Shown: positions 1 to 8,127, numbered from the stretch's first letter. The stretch is DNA of 34,515 nt from an uncultured Chthonomonas sp. (GCA_903951425.1 CAJBBX010000162.1:1-34515), one strand, 5' to 3'. Notes: generated from the sequence alone by a model not told the origin. Made by a program: numbers and translations.

Positions 1-53
1 GCCGACAATACTTGGGGCACAAGCCCCTGGGAAGATAGGACGCCGCCAGGATT
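1..53 (+). rRNA. rrf: 5S ribosomal RNA, 3' end (partial)
   Basis: The first ~53 bases match the 3' third of bacterial 5S rRNA. They contain the GCCGAC/TACT segment, a GGGGC...GCCCC helix with a short loop, the loop-E-like GGGAAGATAGG block, and the terminal CGCCGCCAGGATT strand that pairs with the 5' end of the molecule in helix I. The 5' two thirds lie outside the window. A strong hairpin follows 7 bases later, as expected at the end of an rRNA operon. The exact 3' end is uncertain by a few bases because the partner strand of helix I is not visible. Confidence 0.88.
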
Positions 54-60
54 ACCCGCC

Positions 61-94
61 AAACGGCCCCGCCAACATAACGGCGGGGCCGTTT
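61..94 (+). terminator. rRNA operon terminator hairpin
   Basis: AAACGGCCCCGCC (61-73) and GGCGGGGCCGTTT (82-94) are perfect 13-bp inverted repeats around an 8-base loop. The right arm ends in TTT followed by GACTTT, and the left arm begins with AAA. The hairpin follows the 5S rRNA end and precedes the first protein gene, so it most likely terminates the rRNA operon by a Rho-independent mechanism. Confidence 0.85.
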
Positions 95-167
95 GACTTT
101 GTGAGCCCTTCGGAGTACCATGCCGCCATAGTCGGGCGGCCCACCGTCCGTCACAGGGGCCCCTCCC

Positions 168-956
168 ATGACACACGTTCTCAGGATGTTGGCCGTCTTC
201 TACCGCACCAGCATCCAGACCGATATCGAGTACCGCGCGGACTTCTTCACGCGCATCGTCGCCAGTGTGCTCTCCATGTTCACCACGATCGGCGCGCTTG
301 CGGTGGCCTACAACTACACCTCCAATGTGCGGGGGTGGTCGTTCAGCCAGGCGTTGGTCCTCATTGCTGTCTACTACCTCATGGACGGCCTGGTGGAGAC
401 CTTTATCGGCCCCAACATGCGACAGGTGATGTCGCAGGTCCGTGAAGGCACGTTGGACTTTGTCCTCGTCAAACCTGTCAACGCCCAGTTCATGGCCACG
501 ATGCGCACACTCAACATCTGGCGCGCGGCCAACGCGCTCATCGGTCTGGGGCTCTGCGGCTACTCCACGCAGCGTCTGGCCATCCAGGTCGGGCCGCACG
601 AGGCACCGCTCTTCGTGGCTTCGATCGCGGCAGCCGTGGCGATTGTCTACTCGCTCTGGCTGGTGCTTGTCACGCTCACCTTCTGGTTCGTTCGCATCGA
701 CAACCTCGAGCAGGTGATGTGGCAGGCGTTCGAGGCCGGGCGCTACCCAATCGAGATCTACCCGCCGTGGTTGCGCGGCGCCCTCACGTATGTCATACCA
801 ATCGTGTTCATCATTGGCGTGCCCGCTGAGGCCCTGGCCGGTCGGGCCGGCTCGGCGTCCGTGCTGGGCGCCCTGGTGGTGGGCGGCGTATCGTTGGTGG
901 GCAGCAGCCTGTTCTGGCGGTTCGGCCTTCGGTTCTACAGTGGTGCCTCGTCGTAG
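168..956 (+). CDS. ABC-2 type transport permease (DUF990/ABC2_membrane_6-like)
   Basis: This 262-residue integral membrane protein has about six hydrophobic segments and resembles the ABC-2 permeases of the DUF990/ABC2_membrane_6 group. The family hallmark is visible near residues 86-105, where a REGTLDF stretch leads into LVKPVN. Members normally pair with a second permease and an ATPase to export an unidentified compound. Here neither partner is adjacent: an rRNA operon end lies upstream and an unrelated one-TM protein downstream. The ATG at 168 has an AGGGG Shine-Dalgarno 8 bases upstream. The family call is good; the substrate is unknown. Confidence 0.85.
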   Translation: MTHVLRMLAVFYRTSIQTDIEYRADFFTRIVASVLSMFTTIGALAVAYNYTSNVRGWSFSQALVLIAVYYLMDGLVETFIGPNMRQVMSQVREGTLDFVLVKPVNAQFMATMRTLNIWRAANALIGLGLCGYSTQRLAIQVGPHEAPLFVASIAAAVAIVYSLWLVLVTLTFWFVRIDNLEQVMWQAFEAGRYPIEIYPPWLRGALTYVIPIVFIIGVPAEALAGRAGSASVLGALVVGGVSLVGSSLFWRFGLRFYSGASS

Positions 957-989
957 GCTGGCTTGCAGATGGTGGGGGAGCGCAGCGTC

Positions 990-1685
990 ATGGGCGATGG
1001 CGGGCAGGCTGTCGAGCAAGCGCAAGGGCAGGCGTCGGCCAACCGGGTTCGATCCTGGCGTCGCCGGCTCGTGTTGCGCTGGTCGGCAATCATCGCCGTG
1101 GTGGGAGCGGGCATCACCGGGTACCTGGCCTGGACGCGCCGTCCTCCGGCAGGGCCCGAATTCGAGGCCTGGGAGCCGTCCACCGAGCAGATCGTCGCGG
1201 CGGTGGAGAGCCTCGGTGGGTCGGCGCTGGAAGCCGACCGCCGGCTTCTGTTTGAGCAGCTGTTCACCAGCCGGTTCCGCAGGCACGTAATGGCGGTTCG
1301 GCTGAAGTGGCGGTCCGAGCGCGAGGTGGACCTGCTCTGCGCCGCCGCAATACCCAAGTCCGAGATGGCGCGGATGGCCTTCATGGCCTATGCTGACGGC
1401 TACGTCGCGCTGGGCTACCCGCTACGCGTACACATCTACGAGTCGTACATCCTTGCGCCCAAGCGCCGCGTCGGGATCCTGGACCCGGTGGATATCCGCG
1501 CCAGACCCGTAGTCCGGTTCGATCCCTACGGCCTGGCTGAAGGGGGATGGCGGGAACGGCTCCAACGGGATGGAGTGATCCCGCCCGACAGCGAGGCGCC
1601 TGGGCCTGATCGTCCGGCCCCAGTACCGCGCGCCTCCGGCCTCAGCCGATCTGCTGGATCGCCGGCGGCTCATCCCAGCCGATGA
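990..1685 (+). CDS. Hypothetical protein with one N-terminal transmembrane segment
   Basis: This 231-residue protein was not recognised. A basic stretch at about residues 20-27 precedes one hydrophobic segment (about 29-47), so the rest is probably extracytoplasmic and membrane-anchored. The middle is charged and mixed alpha/beta in look, and the last ~40 residues are Pro/Ser/Arg-rich and low in complexity. I chose the ATG at 990 because GGGGGAG lies 10 bases upstream; in-frame starts at 963 (TTG) and 969 (ATG) have no comparable site. Its last 44 bases overlap the 3' end of a small minus-strand gene. It starts 33 bases after the ABC-2 permease and may be cotranscribed with it. Confidence 0.68.
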   Translation: MGDGGQAVEQAQGQASANRVRSWRRRLVLRWSAIIAVVGAGITGYLAWTRRPPAGPEFEAWEPSTEQIVAAVESLGGSALEADRRLLFEQLFTSRFRRHVMAVRLKWRSEREVDLLCAAAIPKSEMARMAFMAYADGYVALGYPLRVHIYESYILAPKRRVGILDPVDIRARPVVRFDPYGLAEGGWRERLQRDGVIPPDSEAPGPDRPAPVPRASGLSRSAGSPAAHPSR

Positions 1686-1839
1686 GGCACATGTTCGAGG
1701 CGGCCGTATGGTGCTTGTTGAACGCGATGAAGTGGACGATGTCGCCGTAGACGCTGATCTCGGCGTTCTCGTAGTACGTCCCGCGGTTATGCCCCGGCTC
1801 GGTCACGCTGATGGTGCCGCGGCCCTGGATCACGATCAT
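1642..1839 (-). CDS. Small conserved-looking protein of 65 residues
   Basis: The product has 65 residues and was not recognised. It is hydrophilic with alternating beta-like segments (MIVIQGRG..., ISVYGDIVHFIAF) and has neither signal peptide nor membrane segment. The longer reading frame continues to 1974, but the ATG at 1839 has a GGAGGAG Shine-Dalgarno five bases upstream and the residues before it look like random GC-rich translation. A TATAAT box on the same strand lies 53-58 bases upstream. Its amino-acid composition (few Arg/Ala/Pro) differs from shadow frames here, which supports a real gene. It overlaps the preceding convergent gene by 44 bases. Confidence 0.6.
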   Translation of the reverse strand: MIVIQGRGTISVTEPGHNRGTYYENAEISVYGDIVHFIAFNKHHTAASNMCLIGWDEPPAIQQIG

Positions 1840-1891
1840 TGGCGCTCCTCCACGTTCTGACTCGGCCGGCGTGCTACGCCGCACCGGGGCA

Positions 1892-1897
1892 ATTATA
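1892..1897 (-). promoter_or_regulatory. Candidate -10 box for the 65-residue gene
   Basis: A perfect TATAAT lies on the minus strand here, rare in such GC-rich DNA, and would give a leader of roughly 45 bases ahead of the ATG at 1839. No convincing -35 hexamer is visible at 16-18 bases. On the plus strand the same AT-rich patch reads TTATAC and could also serve the GH130-type gene starting at 1978. Confidence 0.42.
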
Positions 1898-1977
1898 CCG
1901 GAGGAAACAGGCCGCTGAGGGGCGAATCTCCACGGCGGACGGGCCGGACTGTATCGCCCGCCCACGGAGGGCACGCT

Positions 1978-2982
1978 ATGAAACTGACCCGCTATGTAGG
2001 CAATCCCATCCTCTCACCCAACCCGGCCAACCGCTGGGAGGCGCTGGTCACCACCAATCCCGGTGCGTGGCTCGACCCTGGAACCGGCAAGGTCACCATG
2101 CTCTACCGCGCGGCCGGGGCCGACGTGGAGCACCGCATCTATCTGGGCCTCGCCGAGAGCGACGATGGCAAGTCCTTCCGCCGTGTCTCAGATCAGCCCG
2201 CCTTCTCGCCCAGCGTGGACGGCTTCGACGCCGGTTGCGTCGAGGATCCGCGCATCGTCAAAATGGGCGAGTGGTTCTACGTCACCTACGCGTCGCGCCC
2301 CTTCCCGCCGGGCCAGTACTGGGAGTCGGGAGCCAAGCTGGGCCGTATCGCTGCGCCGCCCGAGTGGCCCTGGGCCCTGCGCGAGAATGCCACGGCTACC
2401 GGACTTGCGATCACAAAGGACTTCCGTACATGGATCCGCGCCGGCCGCATGACCAACCCCACGGTGGACGACCGCGATGTCATCCTCTTCCCGGAGAAGA
2501 TCAACGGCCGCTTCGCCATGCTCCACCGTCCCATGGACTGGGTCGGCCCGAAGTACGGCACCGAGTACCCGGCCATGTGGATCTCCTTCTCCGAGGACAT
2601 GCTGGACTGGCGCGATAGCCGCATGCTGGCTACCGCCGCGCTGCCCTGGGAGAACAAGAAGATCGGCGGCAACACGCCTCCCATGCGCACCGAGGCGGGC
2701 TGGCTCACGCTCTACCACGCCGTCGGCGCCGACCACCGCTACAGGCTGGGCGCCATGCTGCTGGACCTCCACGACCCATCGCGCATCGTGGCGCGCACAC
2801 CGGACTGGCTCCTGCAGCCCGAGGAGCCCTACGAGCTGGAAGGATACTACCCTGGCGTTTGCTTCCCATGCGGCAAGGTAGCCATCGGCGACGTGCTGCA
2901 CGTCTACTACGGCGCGGCCGACAAGTTCGTGGGGTTGGCGACCTGTTCATTGAGCGGCCTGCTGGACTACATGCTCAGCTAA
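1978..2982 (+). CDS. GH130-type beta-mannoside phosphorylase/hydrolase
   Basis: This 334-residue cytoplasmic protein has no signal peptide and shows the five-bladed propeller motifs of glycoside hydrolase family 130 in order: NPILSPNPANRWE (9-21), NPGAW (27-31), LYRAAG (42-47), VEDPRI (88-93), DRDVILFPEKING with LHRP about ten residues on, KIGGNTPP followed by LYHAV, and a C-terminal FPCGK...YYGAADK. Family members phosphorolyse or hydrolyse beta-1,2- or beta-1,4-linked mannosides; Asp90 in EDPR is the proposed general acid. The His of LYHAV fits phosphate-binding members, so a phosphorylase is slightly favoured. GGAGG precedes the ATG by 7 bases. It is divergent from the 65-residue gene. Confidence 0.9.
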   Translation: MKLTRYVGNPILSPNPANRWEALVTTNPGAWLDPGTGKVTMLYRAAGADVEHRIYLGLAESDDGKSFRRVSDQPAFSPSVDGFDAGCVEDPRIVKMGEWFYVTYASRPFPPGQYWESGAKLGRIAAPPEWPWALRENATATGLAITKDFRTWIRAGRMTNPTVDDRDVILFPEKINGRFAMLHRPMDWVGPKYGTEYPAMWISFSEDMLDWRDSRMLATAALPWENKKIGGNTPPMRTEAGWLTLYHAVGADHRYRLGAMLLDLHDPSRIVARTPDWLLQPEEPYELEGYYPGVCFPCGKVAIGDVLHVYYGAADKFVGLATCSLSGLLDYMLS

Positions 2983-2990
2983 CGCGCAAT

Positions 2991-3026
2991 CGGGCGCGCC
3001 GTAGCGTCACTGCTGCGGCGCGCCCG
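2991..3026. terminator. Bidirectional terminator hairpin between convergent genes
   Basis: CGGGCGCGCCGTAGC (2991-3005) pairs with GCTGCGGCGCGCCCG (3012-3026) over 15 positions with one G-U wobble and a 6-base loop. It lies 9 bases after the GH130-type stop and 9 bases before the stop of the convergent oxidoreductase gene. No long T tract follows on either side, so efficiency is uncertain. Confidence 0.65.
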
Positions 3027-3034
3027 GCTATCCC

Positions 3035-4213
3035 TCAGGCCTGACCTACCTGCCGGACGTTGACGAATTGCCCCGTCTCGGCGCTCTCCTTGGCCGCCAG
3101 ACAGGTGTATGCGCTCTGGATGCCCATCTCGATGGGCGTCCGGCTCTTTCGAGTGCCCGCCACCACGCCCAGGAAGTCCCGGATCAACTGCGTGTCGCCG
3201 CCCATGTGGCTACCCACATCCCCTGCCTTGATCTCGTCGCTGAATGGCTTGTGGTGCCGCACGCGCTTCAGCACGTTGGTGTACCAGTCGAAGGACACCG
3301 TGCCGTCGTACCCGCTGACGGTGGCGCCGCGCGCTCCCGCATCCCGCCGCGTGTAGAAGACCTGCGTGTAGGCCCCGTGCGCGCCGCTCTCGAACTCCAG
3401 CAGGGCGCTCGAGGAGTCCTCGTTCATCCCTGTCTCCGGCGTGCCGATGTCCTGACCGAAGACGCACGGGTGATCGCTTGTCAGGCCGCCGGAGCCGTTG
3501 TTGGCGCGGTTACCGGGGCTCTCCAGGCAGGCGAACGCCTCATCGCACTCCGAGCAGACCAGCCCGGCGCGCTTGTTGCCGCCGAAAACCTTGCCGAAGG
3601 TGCCCATGGCCGCCACCCGCGTGATCTTCATGCCCATCAGGTACATGAGGTAGTCGAAGTCATGCGTGGCCTTCTGGAGGAAGAGCCCCTGCGTGACAGG
3701 GTGGATCCGGTAGAACTGGTCGAAGTAGCAGGTGCCGTAGGGCACGTAGTTGTGCGCCAGCACATGGTCGGGTCGGCCCACGGCGCCCTCTTCGATGAGC
3801 TCCCGCGCCATGACGCAGAGCGGCGAGACCCTCAGCGGGAAGCTCACCACCACCGGGCATCGCGCGTTCTCGAAGGCGGCCTCCAGGGCGAGCGCCTGCT
3901 CCATGCTGTTGGCCACCGGCTTCTCGAGGAAGACCGGCAGGTCGTACTTCGCCGCCTGGATGGCGTAGGGCCCGTGTGTGTCGCACCGCGTGCCGATGGC
4001 CAGCGCATCGGGCTTGGCCTCGCGGACCAGCTCGTCCACGGAGCTGTAGAAGACCGCCTCATCGCGGTCCGGCTCTGGGATGCGCGATCGGGCGCCGACC
4101 TCGTCGTGGTCCAGCACGCCCACGACCTTCAGCGTCGGGTCCTGCTTCCGCATCTCCTCGTTGATCATCCAGCCCACGCGGCCCCCGTGGCCGATCACGC
4201 CCAGTCGCACCAT
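3035..4213 (-). CDS. Gfo/Idh/MocA family NAD(P)-dependent oxidoreductase
   Basis: The 392-residue protein begins with a Rossmann nucleotide-binding strand (VRLGVIGHGGRVG, residues 2-14) and carries the family EKP motif at 97-99, whose Lys is the usual catalytic residue. The C-terminal half is the alpha/beta substrate domain. An insertion at roughly residues 215-255 contains CSEC and further Cys residues. It lacks a Tat or Sec signal and should be cytoplasmic. These enzymes oxidise or reduce sugars and sugar acids. I chose the ATG at 4213 because GGAGGGAGA lies 8 bases upstream and the Rossmann motif starts at once; the longer frame to 4291 adds unlikely residues. It diverges from the GH29-like gene. 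Confidence 0.88.
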   Translation of the reverse strand: MVRLGVIGHGGRVGWMINEEMRKQDPTLKVVGVLDHDEVGARSRIPEPDRDEAVFYSSVDELVREAKPDALAIGTRCDTHGPYAIQAAKYDLPVFLEKPVANSMEQALALEAAFENARCPVVVSFPLRVSPLCVMARELIEEGAVGRPDHVLAHNYVPYGTCYFDQFYRIHPVTQGLFLQKATHDFDYLMYLMGMKITRVAAMGTFGKVFGGNKRAGLVCSECDEAFACLESPGNRANNGSGGLTSDHPCVFGQDIGTPETGMNEDSSSALLEFESGAHGAYTQVFYTRRDAGARGATVSGYDGTVSFDWYTNVLKRVRHHKPFSDEIKAGDVGSHMGGDTQLIRDFLGVVAGTRKSRTPIEMGIQSAYTCLAAKESAETGQFVNVRQVGQA

Positions 4214-4395
4214 TCGGTCGTCTCCCTCCGCTTGCGCCCGCGCTCCGGCGCTGGGCCACTCGCGCCAATATTCACCGCGGCGGTCCCGCACTCCTGTTCG
4301 GGCCGGCGCAACTCCCGGCGGCAGGTTAGCGTGACGACGCCGTCGAACCTATACCATGCGCCGCCACGCACAACGGCGCTCCCGGAGGATCGCCC
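4214..4395. promoter_or_regulatory. Divergent promoter region
   Basis: These 182 bases separate the oxidoreductase (leftward) from the GH29-like operon (rightward) and must hold promoters for both. A weak candidate -10, TATACC at 4350-4355, would give the rightward operon a leader of about 34 bases including GGAGG. I see no good -35 and no clear operator palindrome. Confidence 0.4.
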
Positions 4396-5862
4396 ATGCC
4401 CCGTCTGTGCTTGTTCGCCATCCTGGCCGCCTGTGCCTGCCTCGCAACCGCCGCCTCCGCCGCCGACAGGCCTGGCAACCCGAACACCGACTGGTTCTCG
4501 CGCGCCGGCTACGGCGTCTTCGTTCACTACCTCTCCGGTCTTCAGAACGTCGCAGAATCGTCCAACAGCCTGGGCAAGCAGACCTCTTGGGACGCCTGCG
4601 TCCGCGAGTTCAACGTGGAGGCCTTCGCAGGCCAGATGCGCGAGTGCGGCGCGGGTTACGTCATCTTCACAGTGATGCAGGTCAACCGCTTTATGATCGC
4701 CCCGAACGCCACCTATGACCGCCTCACGGGCTACAAGCCGGGGGAGGCATGCGCCAAGCGCGACTTAATAGAGGAGCTCTACCAGGCGCTGCAAAAGCGC
4801 GGCATCCCCCTGATGCTCTACTACACCGGCGACGGACCGCGCGGCGACGCCAAGGCCGCGGCAGGCATGAAGTGCCCGCCCGACGGCCAGGTGACCGAGG
4901 AGTTCGTGCGCAACTGGGCAGCAGTGGCCCGCGAGTATGGCGAGCGGTACAAGGGCAAGGTGACCGGCTACTGGTGCGACGGCTGCTACCCCTTCATCGG
5001 CTATGACGACAAGAAGCTGGGCATCCTGGCGCAGGGCCTTCGCGCCGGCAACCCCAAGCGCATCATTTCTATGAACAATGGCGTCAACCCCAAGGTGATC
5101 TCCTACACCCGCCACGAGGACTTCACCACGGGCGAGATGAACACGTTCACCGACGTGCCGCTCTCGCGCTGGATCGACGGCGAGCAGTGGCACCTCCTCT
5201 CGTTCCTGGGCGGCTGGTGGGGCGGGCCCGGTCTGCAGCTGAGCCGGCGGCAGCTCATCGACTACGTCCACACGGTCAACGCCGTCGGCGGCGTCGTCTC
5301 CATCGACGTGATGCTCTACCGCGACGGCCTCATCGAGCGCTCACAGCTGATGACCCTCAAGGGCCTCCGCGCCGGCCTCAAGGCCAAGCTGGGCGAGGGC
5401 GACGCCTGGAAGCGCGGCAAGGCTGTGCCTCCGCGCAACAAGGCCTGGCGCCGGATGGCCGCGCTCCTGAGCCTGGATGGCTCCCGCCGCCTGATTCCCA
5501 GCGTGGGTGAGAACGAGCACGGCGCCCGACTGGGTGTCGACGGCGACCCGAACACCTCGGCCGTGGGCGGCGGCGAGTACCCCTGGACCTACGAGGTCGA
5601 CTTGGCCTCGGCTGGCCCGCTTCGGCGCGTGGTGGTGACCTTCACGTGGCGCGGCTACGCGGTGGCCGGCGACATCAAGGTCTCGGCCGATGGAGCGCGA
5701 TGGGAGACGGTCCACTCCTGGGAGGATGGCACAGGCGGCAAGATCGATCTGGCCCTGCCGGGCAGCCCCGTTCGGTTCATCCGCGTCTGCGGTCGCAAGC
5801 CCGACGGTCCCGACCAGCCGGGCATCCAGATGGCCGTAACCGAGCTCGAGGCCTACGAGTAG
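4396..5862 (+). CDS. Exported GH29-like (alpha-L-fucosidase-like) protein with discoidin domain
   Basis: This 488-residue protein has an N-terminal Sec signal ending near ASAAD (residue 23); LAAC at 10-13 also resembles a lipobox, so lipidation is possible. Residues ~30-335 match the GH29 catalytic barrel: GVFVHY near 38, AKRDL near 120, LMLYYTGDGP, and YWCDG with Asp195 where fucosidases have the WFDG nucleophile. Residues ~360-488 look like an F5/8 type C (discoidin) carbohydrate-binding domain. GH29 enzymes release alpha-L-fucose by retention, but this branch lacks the usual HWG (it has HYL), so specificity is open. GGAGG precedes the ATG by 7 bases. It leads a three-gene run with gaps of 18 and -4 bases. 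Confidence 0.8.
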   Translation: MPRLCLFAILAACACLATAASAADRPGNPNTDWFSRAGYGVFVHYLSGLQNVAESSNSLGKQTSWDACVREFNVEAFAGQMRECGAGYVIFTVMQVNRFMIAPNATYDRLTGYKPGEACAKRDLIEELYQALQKRGIPLMLYYTGDGPRGDAKAAAGMKCPPDGQVTEEFVRNWAAVAREYGERYKGKVTGYWCDGCYPFIGYDDKKLGILAQGLRAGNPKRIISMNNGVNPKVISYTRHEDFTTGEMNTFTDVPLSRWIDGEQWHLLSFLGGWWGGPGLQLSRRQLIDYVHTVNAVGGVVSIDVMLYRDGLIERSQLMTLKGLRAGLKAKLGEGDAWKRGKAVPPRNKAWRRMAALLSLDGSRRLIPSVGENEHGARLGVDGDPNTSAVGGGEYPWTYEVDLASAGPLRRVVVTFTWRGYAVAGDIKVSADGARWETVHSWEDGTGGKIDLALPGSPVRFIRVCGRKPDGPDQPGIQMAVTELEAYE

Positions 5863-5880
5863 GGCGGGAGGGGGCAGACC

Positions 5881-8127
5881 ATGCCGACGTTGAGCCGCCG
5901 TGAGCTGGCCGGGGGAGCCGCCGCCGTGGCCGCGCAGCCCGCGTGGATGGCCGGCGGGCAATCCGCCCCAGCCGCTCCGCGCATGCCGGTCTGGATGATG
6001 CCTCCGCCTTGGACCGCCAACGGCCAGTGCCTCCGCGAACTGATTAACCGGCCCGACGAGTGGAGGCGGACCCGCGCGGCGATCGACGGCATGGGCTACT
6101 GGCCATGGCTCCTCAACGTCCACTTCAGCGACGCCGAGATTCGCAGCTTCTTTTCGCGCATGGCCGAGTGGAAGCTCCCCTGCAACATGGAGGTGCCGGT
6201 CCTGAAGAAGGAGGTCCCCACGGCGCGGGAGTCCTTCGCCCAGCTCGAGGGCTTCACCAAGCGCTTCCGGCCGCTGGGCTGGAAGGTGGACGCCTTCTCC
6301 TTCGATGAGCCCGCCTACGCCTCGCGTCACGTCCTCGGCTACACGCCGCAACGCTGCGCCGAGGAGACGGCGGCCTACGTCGGCATGCTCCGCGCCGTTG
6401 AGCCGAAGGTGTCGGTCTGCGCCATCGAGCCCTACCCGGCCCTGACCGTGGACGAACTTCGCGGCTTCGTCGACAACCTCCAGGCACGGTGCGCCGCCAC
6501 CGGCGTGAAGGGCATCGAGATGCTGCGGCTCGACGTTGACTGGGCCGGCATGGCCAACCAGCTGAGCGGCTCATGGAAGGACGTGAAGGCCGTCGAGGAG
6601 CACTGCCGGGCGGCAGGCGTCAAGTTCAGCCTCATCTGCTGGGCGTCCGACTACCCCTATCTGGCCGAGCAGGGAATGGCCCACGCCATGACCTGGTACA
6701 CCGGCGTCATGCATACCGCACAGGCCTACGCGCTGGCAGGCGGCCGGCCGGATCACTACATGGTCGAGAGCTGGGTCCACTGCCCCGAGCACGCCGTGCC
6801 CGAGGAGAGCCTGGAGAGCTTCAGCCGCTCCGTGCTGGACCTCGCCGCGCTGGTCCGGGGCCGCAAGGCCCCGAAGCCTGCCGCTGCGCCGACGCCCGCG
6901 CCGGTCGTGGCCGCGCCCGACTACGCCGCCGAGGCCGCGCGCCTCACGGACTTGACGCACCGCACCTTCTGGCGCCCCGCCGCCCGGCAGTACGCGGCCC
7001 CCGTGCGAAGCGCCGAGACCGTCGACAGCGAGGGCGTCCGCAACAACGCCTACGTCCTGTGGCCCGCCCTGGTCGCCCTCAGCGCCCTCACCGCCGGCGA
7101 GAAGGCCCGGCCGGGCAGCTACGCCCGCACGATCGCCGAGGTCTACGACGGCCTGGAGGCCTACTGGGACCCCGATACCAACGCCTACAACGCCTGGCTC
7201 ACATTCCCCGGCAACCGCGACCGCTACTACGACGACAACGCCTGGGCGATCATCACCCTTGTCGAGGCGTACGAGGCGACCCGCCAGACGCGCTACCGCG
7301 ACCGCGCGGCAGACGTCATGCGGCGCTTCATGCCCCAGGGATGGAGCGAGGGCAAGCCCGGCGGCATGACCTGGGGCGTCGATCCCACCAAGGCGGGCAC
7401 CGGCGACAAGGGCGCCTGCTCCACCTCCGGCGCCGCGCTGGCGGCCCTGTCGCTGGCCCGCGTGGGCATCGACAAGGAGGCCAACCTCGCCTTCGCGGGC
7501 AAGGCCGTTAACTGGGTGCTGCAGACCCTGAAGGACGGCGACGGCCTCATCCGCGACGGCCTGGGCGCGCCGGACTGGCACATGAACGCCACCAAGTGGA
7601 CCTACAACACCGGCGTGCCCATCCAGGTCTGCGTCGAGCTTCATGCGCTCACGGGCGATGCCGAGCGCCTGATGCAGGCGAAGGCCCTGGCCGAAGCCGT
7701 CATGGACCGGAGCAAGCGCCTTTACGACGGCTTGGTGCAGGACCCCGCCAAACGCCACTGGTACGATGCCTCCTTCTTCGTCCACTACCTCGTCGACGGC
7801 CTGCTGGCCCTCCATGGCGTAACCCGAGACGCCGCCATCCTCGCCGAGGTCCGCCGCAATGCCGACTACGCCGTGACCCACCTGAAGGACCCCACCGATG
7901 GCCTCTACTGGCGCAACTGGCGCCTCTGGATGGTCGGCCAGCCGCAGTACGAAGACTGGACCCGCATGACGGGCCAGACCCACTGCCTGGAGGCCGACGA
8001 ATCGGAGCGCTCCAAGGCTACGGACCAGATGGCCAAGCCCGTCGACCAGCGCCCACTCGTCAAGACGCTCCTCGCCAACGCGGCCATCGCGAGGATGATG
8101 TGGAGCCTGGCGGCGGCCACCCGATGA
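5881..8127 (+). CDS. Tat-exported fusion: TIM-barrel-like domain plus GH76-like domain
   Basis: This 748-residue protein starts with a twin-arginine signal (SRREL at 5-9, then a short Ala-rich core). Residues ~35-325 form an unrecognised, probably TIM-barrel domain with FDEP at 141-144 and a late SWVHCPEH segment, both typical of retaining glycosidase folds. A Pro/Ala linker (~330-347) leads to a C-terminal domain (~350-748) with GH76 alpha-1,6-mannanase features: YYDDNAW with the adjacent Asp pair 451-452, GGMTWG, KGACSTSGAALAALSLAR, and WTYNTGVPI followed by ELHALTGD. GH76 acts on alpha-1,6-mannan inside chains. A GGGAGGGGG site precedes the ATG. The stop overlaps the next start (ATGA). Confidence 0.8.
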   Translation: MPTLSRRELAGGAAAVAAQPAWMAGGQSAPAAPRMPVWMMPPPWTANGQCLRELINRPDEWRRTRAAIDGMGYWPWLLNVHFSDAEIRSFFSRMAEWKLPCNMEVPVLKKEVPTARESFAQLEGFTKRFRPLGWKVDAFSFDEPAYASRHVLGYTPQRCAEETAAYVGMLRAVEPKVSVCAIEPYPALTVDELRGFVDNLQARCAATGVKGIEMLRLDVDWAGMANQLSGSWKDVKAVEEHCRAAGVKFSLICWASDYPYLAEQGMAHAMTWYTGVMHTAQAYALAGGRPDHYMVESWVHCPEHAVPEESLESFSRSVLDLAALVRGRKAPKPAAAPTPAPVVAAPDYAAEAARLTDLTHRTFWRPAARQYAAPVRSAETVDSEGVRNNAYVLWPALVALSALTAGEKARPGSYARTIAEVYDGLEAYWDPDTNAYNAWLTFPGNRDRYYDDNAWAIITLVEAYEATRQTRYRDRAADVMRRFMPQGWSEGKPGGMTWGVDPTKAGTGDKGACSTSGAALAALSLARVGIDKEANLAFAGKAVNWVLQTLKDGDGLIRDGLGAPDWHMNATKWTYNTGVPIQVCVELHALTGDAERLMQAKALAEAVMDRSKRLYDGLVQDPAKRHWYDASFFVHYLVDGLLALHGVTRDAAILAEVRRNADYAVTHLKDPTDGLYWRNWRLWMVGQPQYEDWTRMTGQTHCLEADESERSKATDQMAKPVDQRPLVKTLLANAAIARMMWSLAAATR

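Noticed and set aside
3068-4675. 535-codon plus-strand open frame
   Set aside because: It is antisense to the Gfo/Idh oxidoreductase and then runs out of frame into the GH29-like gene; it shows no domain.
4396-5862. Firm naming as alpha-L-fucosidase
   Set aside because: The catalytic barrel resembles GH29 and Asp195 is in place, but the HWG motif is changed and the acid/base residue cannot be assigned, so only GH29-like is justified.
6571-7983. 470-codon minus-strand open frame
   Set aside because: It lies opposite the GH76-like domain, is rich in Gly/Val/Ala/His, and has no ribosome site.
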